Shown one piece after another: positions 6,799-11,569 of a stretch of DNA of 11,569 nt. The notes under the pieces are model-generated. The model had not been told where the DNA came from. It ran no database searches and worked only from the letters and a program-made list of their open reading frames with translations. The stretch spans positions 1-11,569 of the forward strand of contig CABURV010000054.1 in the NCBI GenBank assembly GCA_902494035.1, in the 5' to 3' direction. Both the position numbers and the translations under genes were made by a program. Numbering within the stretch: the stretch's first letter is position 1; each line of letters opens with the position of its first letter. Source of the stretch: an uncultured Collinsella sp. Its GTDB lineage: Bacteria > Actinomycetota > Coriobacteriia > Coriobacteriales > Coriobacteriaceae.

Positions 6799-7560
6799 CT
6801 AGATGAAGAGCTCGCATTCCTTCCGCACGACGCAAACCTTGCTCAACATCTGGGAAACAGCGGATAGCTTGTTGGGATCAAGCTTGCGAGCGCCTCGCGG
6901 ACATACGGCGATGCAGCGCATGCAGGAGATGCACGCCTCGCCAGCTGCTCGCTTGGGGTCGCCCTTGTCGATAGCACAAACGGGGCACGCCGCGGCGCAT
7001 GCACCGCAGGAGGCGCAATCCTCTGTTGCCTCGGGTGCCATGCGATGACCTCCAGCTTGTTTATAAGGACGATTGCCGGGAATAGAGGGCTCGGATGCGT
7101 CCTCAGCCAACAGCTTTTGCTGAATTTGCTGCGCAAACTCTGCGAGCTGCGCCGCATCCTGCGCATCCGGTCGCCCAGCAGCAAACTGACGAGCAACGGA
7201 ATGCTCAGCAATAGCAGAAACCGCTGCAACCACCCTAAATCCGGCGCGCTTCGCAACGTCCTCCAGCTCTACGAGCGTGTCCTCAAACGCGCGGTTTCCG
7301 TATACACAAACCAAAACAGTCCGAGCCCCGTTGCCGCGCACCATGCCCAACCGGTCAGCCACCACAGCCGGGATTCTACCGGCATACGCCGGCGCAGAGA
7401 TTACGGCCACGTCGTCCTTAGTCATCGACACAGCGCTGAAATCTAGCCCGCTATCGGTCAAATCGACGGTAACGGTATTCTTGTCCAGCGCCCCGGCCAC
7501 AAGGCCAGACACCTTCCGCGTTCCGCCCGTCGGACTAAACACAATTTCGAATACGCTCAT
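6799..7560 (-). CDS. EFR1-type flavodoxin-ferredoxin fusion protein
   Basis: Redox protein of 253 residues. The N-terminal flavodoxin-like domain (1-150) starts with the FMN phosphate loop SPTGGTRK (9-16) and has the APAYAGRIP (56-64) and VCVYGNR (84-90) segments typical of the EFR1 group. A short linker leads to two [4Fe-4S] motifs. C182, C185, C188 and C192 form CASCGACAAACP; C210, C213, C216 and C220 form CISCMRCIAVCP. It probably moves electrons between a flavin and low-potential iron-sulfur partners in an anaerobe; the partner is unknown. The ATG at 7560 has a purine-rich GGGAGAGGG upstream. It appears monocistronic: a 315-bp gap separates it from the PTS operon and over 600 bp separate it from the helicase gene. 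Confidence 0.9.
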   Translation of the reverse strand: MSVFEIVFSPTGGTRKVSGLVAGALDKNTVTVDLTDSGLDFSAVSMTKDDVAVISAPAYAGRIPAVVADRLGMVRGNGARTVLVCVYGNRAFEDTLVELEDVAKRAGFRVVAAVSAIAEHSVARQFAAGRPDAQDAAQLAEFAQQIQQKLLAEDASEPSIPGNRPYKQAGGHRMAPEATEDCASCGACAAACPVCAIDKGDPKRAAGEACISCMRCIAVCPRGARKLDPNKLSAVSQMLSKVCVVRKECELFI

Positions 7561-7617
7561 CGAGGCACCCTCTCCCTACGCCAGGCAACACGTCAAGCCG
7601 TTTTCACATTCAGACAG

Positions 7618-7647
7618 AGTATACGGCGCATGGGGGGGGAGCTCCCC
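7618..7647 (-). promoter_or_regulatory. Candidate promoter of the ferredoxin gene with a C8 tract
   Basis: A TATACT hexamer (7623-7618, minus strand) is well placed to be a -10 box, about 58 bp before the start codon. Upstream lies a run of eight C (7639-7632, minus strand), part of a GGGGAGCTCCCC palindrome (7636-7647). This run falls where the spacer to a -35 box would be. No recognisable -35 hexamer is visible, so the promoter call is tentative. Confidence 0.3.
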
Positions 7648-7776
7648 GTTTTGGTGCGCTAGGCAGCCCGATACACCAACCCATACTGCCCGCCTTTTCG
7701 GTTTGCATAATTCCCGGTACAGATTGCATATATTTACTGGATACCGCCGCGTTCTCCTGAGGTACCCCATCCTGGC

Positions 7777-7802
7777 CCGTGCAAAAAACGGAGTATTCTG
7801 CA
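7777..7802 (-). repeat. 26-nt motif, copy 1 (inverted relative to copy 2)
   Basis: On the minus strand it reads TGCAGAATACTCC, six bases GTTTTT, then TGCACGG. The two conserved blocks (13 and 7 nt) are identical to those of copy 2 at 7988-8013; only the six-base A/T-rich middle differs. It lies about 217 bp upstream of the ferredoxin gene start. Confidence 0.7.
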
Positions 7803-7987
7803 ACGTGACCGCGCCAGCACCGCCGCGGGTGGGCAAAACTGTAGGGCGCCGTATCATTCTAAGTCCCGACATGGCGAGAATGACGCGCCCCTGCTCCGGA
7901 AAACGGCGAAATCTGACTCGGAACGCTCGCTAGGGATATCCGAAGGCCACCGTTGGCGACGTCGAATCATATGCAGACAACTCGAAC

Positions 7988-8013
7988 TGCAGAATACTCC
8001 AAAAAATGCACGG
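7988..8013 (+). repeat. 26-nt motif, copy 2 (inverted relative to copy 1)
   Basis: On the plus strand it reads TGCAGAATACTCC, six A, then TGCACGG. Together with copy 1 it brackets 185 bp of unassigned sequence, both copies pointing outward. It could be the ends of a small non-autonomous element or a repeated protein-binding site. Confidence 0.7.
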
Positions 8014-8114
8014 CGCACCCCATAGGACCCATTGCTGCATGGCGGAAAATAGGTCCTCAGCATCCCCCAGATGCATTCCCGAGAACATCACGTTTGAATT
8101 AGCGATGGACACGG

Positions 8115-8154
8115 CAAACAAAAGGGCCCGAGCGTTATTTGCTCGGGCCCTTAG
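8115..8154 (-). terminator. Intrinsic terminator of the DEAD-box helicase gene
   Basis: A perfect 12-bp stem (8122-8133 with 8141-8152, 7-nt loop) with a GGGCCCGAGC core. On the minus strand it is followed by CCCTTTTGTTTG, a T-rich tail, about 30 nt after the helicase stop codon. Confidence 0.85.
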
Positions 8155-8184
8155 CTTGTCTCACGCTAGCGCGCGATGCGCATC

Positions 8185-10353
<2,169 letters not shown>

Positions 10354-10747
10354 ATGTTGTTGTTCCTTATCTGCACGCGTCATGAGCGCGGTATGCGGCC
10401 GCGCGGGCGTGCTTGGTAGTGCGCTAATACATACAAAAACAGGTGCGCACAGAGAGGACGTTGCTCAGCACGCTGGCGATCGCTTTGGCAGCCCTATCAC
10501 GCGCCGTCCAGACGCAGCAGCTCTAAGCGATGGAGCAGATTCGCCGCCGGTTAGTATACCCGTACTCCGTATGCCCCCACGTAAACCACAGATGACGAGG
10601 CGGACGAGGTGGGCCTGGCCGATTGTGTCAATCTGTAACAGATGCAGGGCAAAACCGGGTCCAAATGTTATAGAACAAGACAGAGGGGGATTTCCGTTCA
10701 GTCCAACTAAAATCTCTCGGTCTTCCTGCAATTTCGAACATGCGGCC

Positions 10748-10753
10748 TATAAT
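10748..10753 (+). promoter_or_regulatory. Candidate -10 box for the right-edge gene
   Basis: A consensus TATAAT lies 107 bp before the GTG start of the plus-strand gene. Upstream sequence at -35 spacing is weak (TTCCTG at 19 bp or CTGCAA at 16 bp). The leader would be about 100 nt. Confidence 0.4.
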
Positions 10754-10847
10754 GTTGCTTTGGTTACGCTATATATTGCGCAGCCATTTAATACGTCGCC
10801 CACCGGGGGCCATTAATTCCTATCGCCATATTGGCTAGGAAGCAACC

Positions 10848-10856
10848 AAAGGAGGT
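10848..10856 (+). promoter_or_regulatory. Near-perfect Shine-Dalgarno deciding a GTG start
   Basis: AAAGGAGGT is close to the full anti-16S complement and ends four nt before the GTG at 10861. It is the strongest ribosome site in the window and the main reason for calling that GTG the start. Confidence 0.85.
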
Positions 10857-10860
10857 ATCC

Positions 10861-11569
10861 GTGGCAGCAGAGACGCCTTGCTCGGTCCTCTATAACGATA
10901 TTCGCTCGTTCGGCGGTCTTAAACATCTCGAGATCGCCCGAATGCTTATCAACGGAAACTCTTATCTCGGCAGTACCCTGCTCGAGAAATGCTCTTCCAA
11001 CCGCTCGTATCTCACCCGTTACATCGTCCATCGCAAGCCTGACCAGTGCGCGCCCGCCATCTACAGCGACTTTACCGTCACCACGCTCAACCTTTCCTCG
11101 GCAATCTGCAGCAAGCTCGGCGGCGGCGAGTCCGCCTATCGGGCAATCGCCGAGCACTATCGCGGTCCGGCCGCCAACGAAATGATGTCGGCTCTCGCCA
11201 GCTACAAGCTGGACAGCCGCCTATATGCAAATGCCCTCAATCGCATCGACAACTTTGACGGCAATGCCGTGCGCGAGAAAAGCACGCTTTACCTTATGCT
11301 CTTTGTGGCAACGGGGGCGCTCGCCGATCCCGTTCAGGGCGTGGCCACCGTCGAACGCTTTTGCGACAGCAAGACGGGCGGGCACTTTGGCACCACCGAA
11401 ACTACCGTCGGACGTGGCTTTATGAGCAGCCTGGAGCAGCCGCGCACCGTCGCCCCCAACCTCGGTCTGCTCAGAACCCATGCCGACAACTGCGCCGACA
11501 TGCAAATCCATCCCCTCACACGCGATCCGCGCGGCACCGTGATTGGTTCTTTGCCCAAAACCTCGCCCA
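10861..11569 (+). CDS. Unrecognised protein, N-terminal part (runs off right edge)
   Basis: An open frame of 236 codons starts with GTG behind an excellent Shine-Dalgarno and has no stop before the window edge. It is the only plus-strand gene and is divergent from the helicase. I do not recognise the family. The start reads MAAETPCSVLYNDIRSFGGL, followed by KHLEIARMLINGNSYLGSTL and later VERFCDSKTGGHFGTTETTV. There is no signal peptide, no clear membrane helix and no nucleotide-binding loop. Residues 1-110 look alpha-helical with scattered cysteines (C7, C46, C65, C87); the stretch around 160-200 is Gly/Thr-rich. The composition is that of a soluble globular protein, and codon use matches the neighbours, which supports a real gene. 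Function is unknown and the missing C-terminal part may hold the diagnostic domain. Confidence 0.8.
   Translation, partial: MAAETPCSVLYNDIRSFGGLKHLEIARMLINGNSYLGSTLLEKCSSNRSYLTRYIVHRKPDQCAPAIYSDFTVTTLNLSSAICSKLGGGESAYRAIAEHYRGPAANEMMSALASYKLDSRLYANALNRIDNFDGNAVREKSTLYLMLFVATGALADPVQGVATVERFCDSKTGGHFGTTETTVGRGFMSSLEQPRTVAPNLGLLRTHADNCADMQIHPLTRDPRGTVIGSLPKTSP

Larger units (their letters stand above)
7561..8184. other. Long intergenic region between ferredoxin and helicase genes
   Basis: About 620 bp with no gene I can support. It holds the candidate ferredoxin promoter (7618-7647), two inverted copies of a 26-nt motif (7777-7802 and 7988-8013) and the helicase terminator (8115-8154). Short frames exist (for example minus 7872-7576 and 8088-7930) but lack ribosome sites. 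Nothing like a tRNA was seen. Confidence 0.6.
10354..10860. other. Divergent intergenic region between helicase and unknown gene
   Basis: About 500 bp with no gene I can support. Toward the helicase (minus strand) a TATACT hexamer at 10558-10553 could be a -10 box, giving a leader near 190 nt, but no -35 box fits. Another isolated minus-strand TTGACA (10631-10626) has no -10 partner. It overlaps a perfect 13-bp palindrome ATCTGTAACAGAT (10631-10643), a possible operator. A plus-strand -10-like TATAAT is at 10748-10753. No tRNA-like or known riboswitch sequence was recognised. Confidence 0.5.

Noticed and set aside
7576..7872. Minus-strand frame of 98 codons upstream of the ferredoxin gene
   Set aside because: It has no ribosome site and runs through the repeat motif and the candidate ferredoxin promoter, and no domain is visible.
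7930..8088. Small minus-strand frame of about 52 codons just downstream of the helicase terminator
   Set aside because: The composition looks protein-like, but there is no Shine-Dalgarno before the ATG or the upstream TTG, and it lies across copy 2 of the 26-nt motif. It could be a gene remnant, but I cannot support it.

Overview
The window looks like chromosomal DNA of a high-GC, Gram-positive gut-type actinobacterium. Codon use favours G/C at third positions, and Shine-Dalgarno sequences are strong and AGGAGG-like. The gene mix is a sugar PTS, a BglG/LicT-type antiterminator, a GH4 phospho-glycosidase, a flavodoxin/ferredoxin fusion and an RGG-tailed DEAD-box helicase. My best guess is Coriobacteriia, Collinsella-like. 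This rests on gene content and sequence style, not on a database match.

Layout. Everything from 1 to about 10353 is read on the minus strand, so the window is best read from right to left. (a) 849-1 and 1538-846 encode a two-component system: an OmpR-type response regulator whose stop overlaps the start of a sensor kinase that runs off the left edge. (b) 1910-1593 encodes a small Phd/YefM-like antitoxin with no toxin beside it. (c) 6483-1996 is a complete alpha-glucoside PTS operon in the order EIIA, LicT/BglG-type antiterminator, EIICB permease, GH4 6-phospho-alpha-glucosidase. It closes with a strong intrinsic terminator at 1940-1975. (d) Its leader (about 6625-6484) holds two overlapping, mutually exclusive RNA structures that fit an antitermination switch. 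(e) 6721-6787 is a large nested palindrome. (f) 7560-6799 encodes an EFR1-type flavodoxin plus 2x[4Fe-4S] protein. (g) 7561-8184 is mostly non-coding and contains a 26-nt motif present as two inverted copies. (h) 10353-8185 encodes a DEAD-box RNA helicase with a long Arg/Gly-rich tail, followed by a terminator. (i) 10354-10860 is a divergent intergenic region. (j) 10861 to the right edge starts an unrecognised plus-strand gene with an excellent ribosome binding site.

How the genes work together. The PTS unit looks self-contained apart from the general proteins EI and HPr. EIIA passes phosphate to the EIIB domain of the permease, the sugar enters as a 6'-phosphate, and the GH4 enzyme splits it into glucose 6-phosphate and an aglycone or sugar. 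The antiterminator has all four PRD histidines and would sense PTS flux and open the leader switch. It is encoded behind that same switch, so the circuit would be self-amplifying. No mobile element, CRISPR array, tRNA or rRNA was recognised. The most interesting points are the leader switch, the pairing of an alpha-specific GH4 enzyme with an antiterminator regulator, the palindromic and inverted-repeat intergenic elements, and the unknown gene at the right edge.
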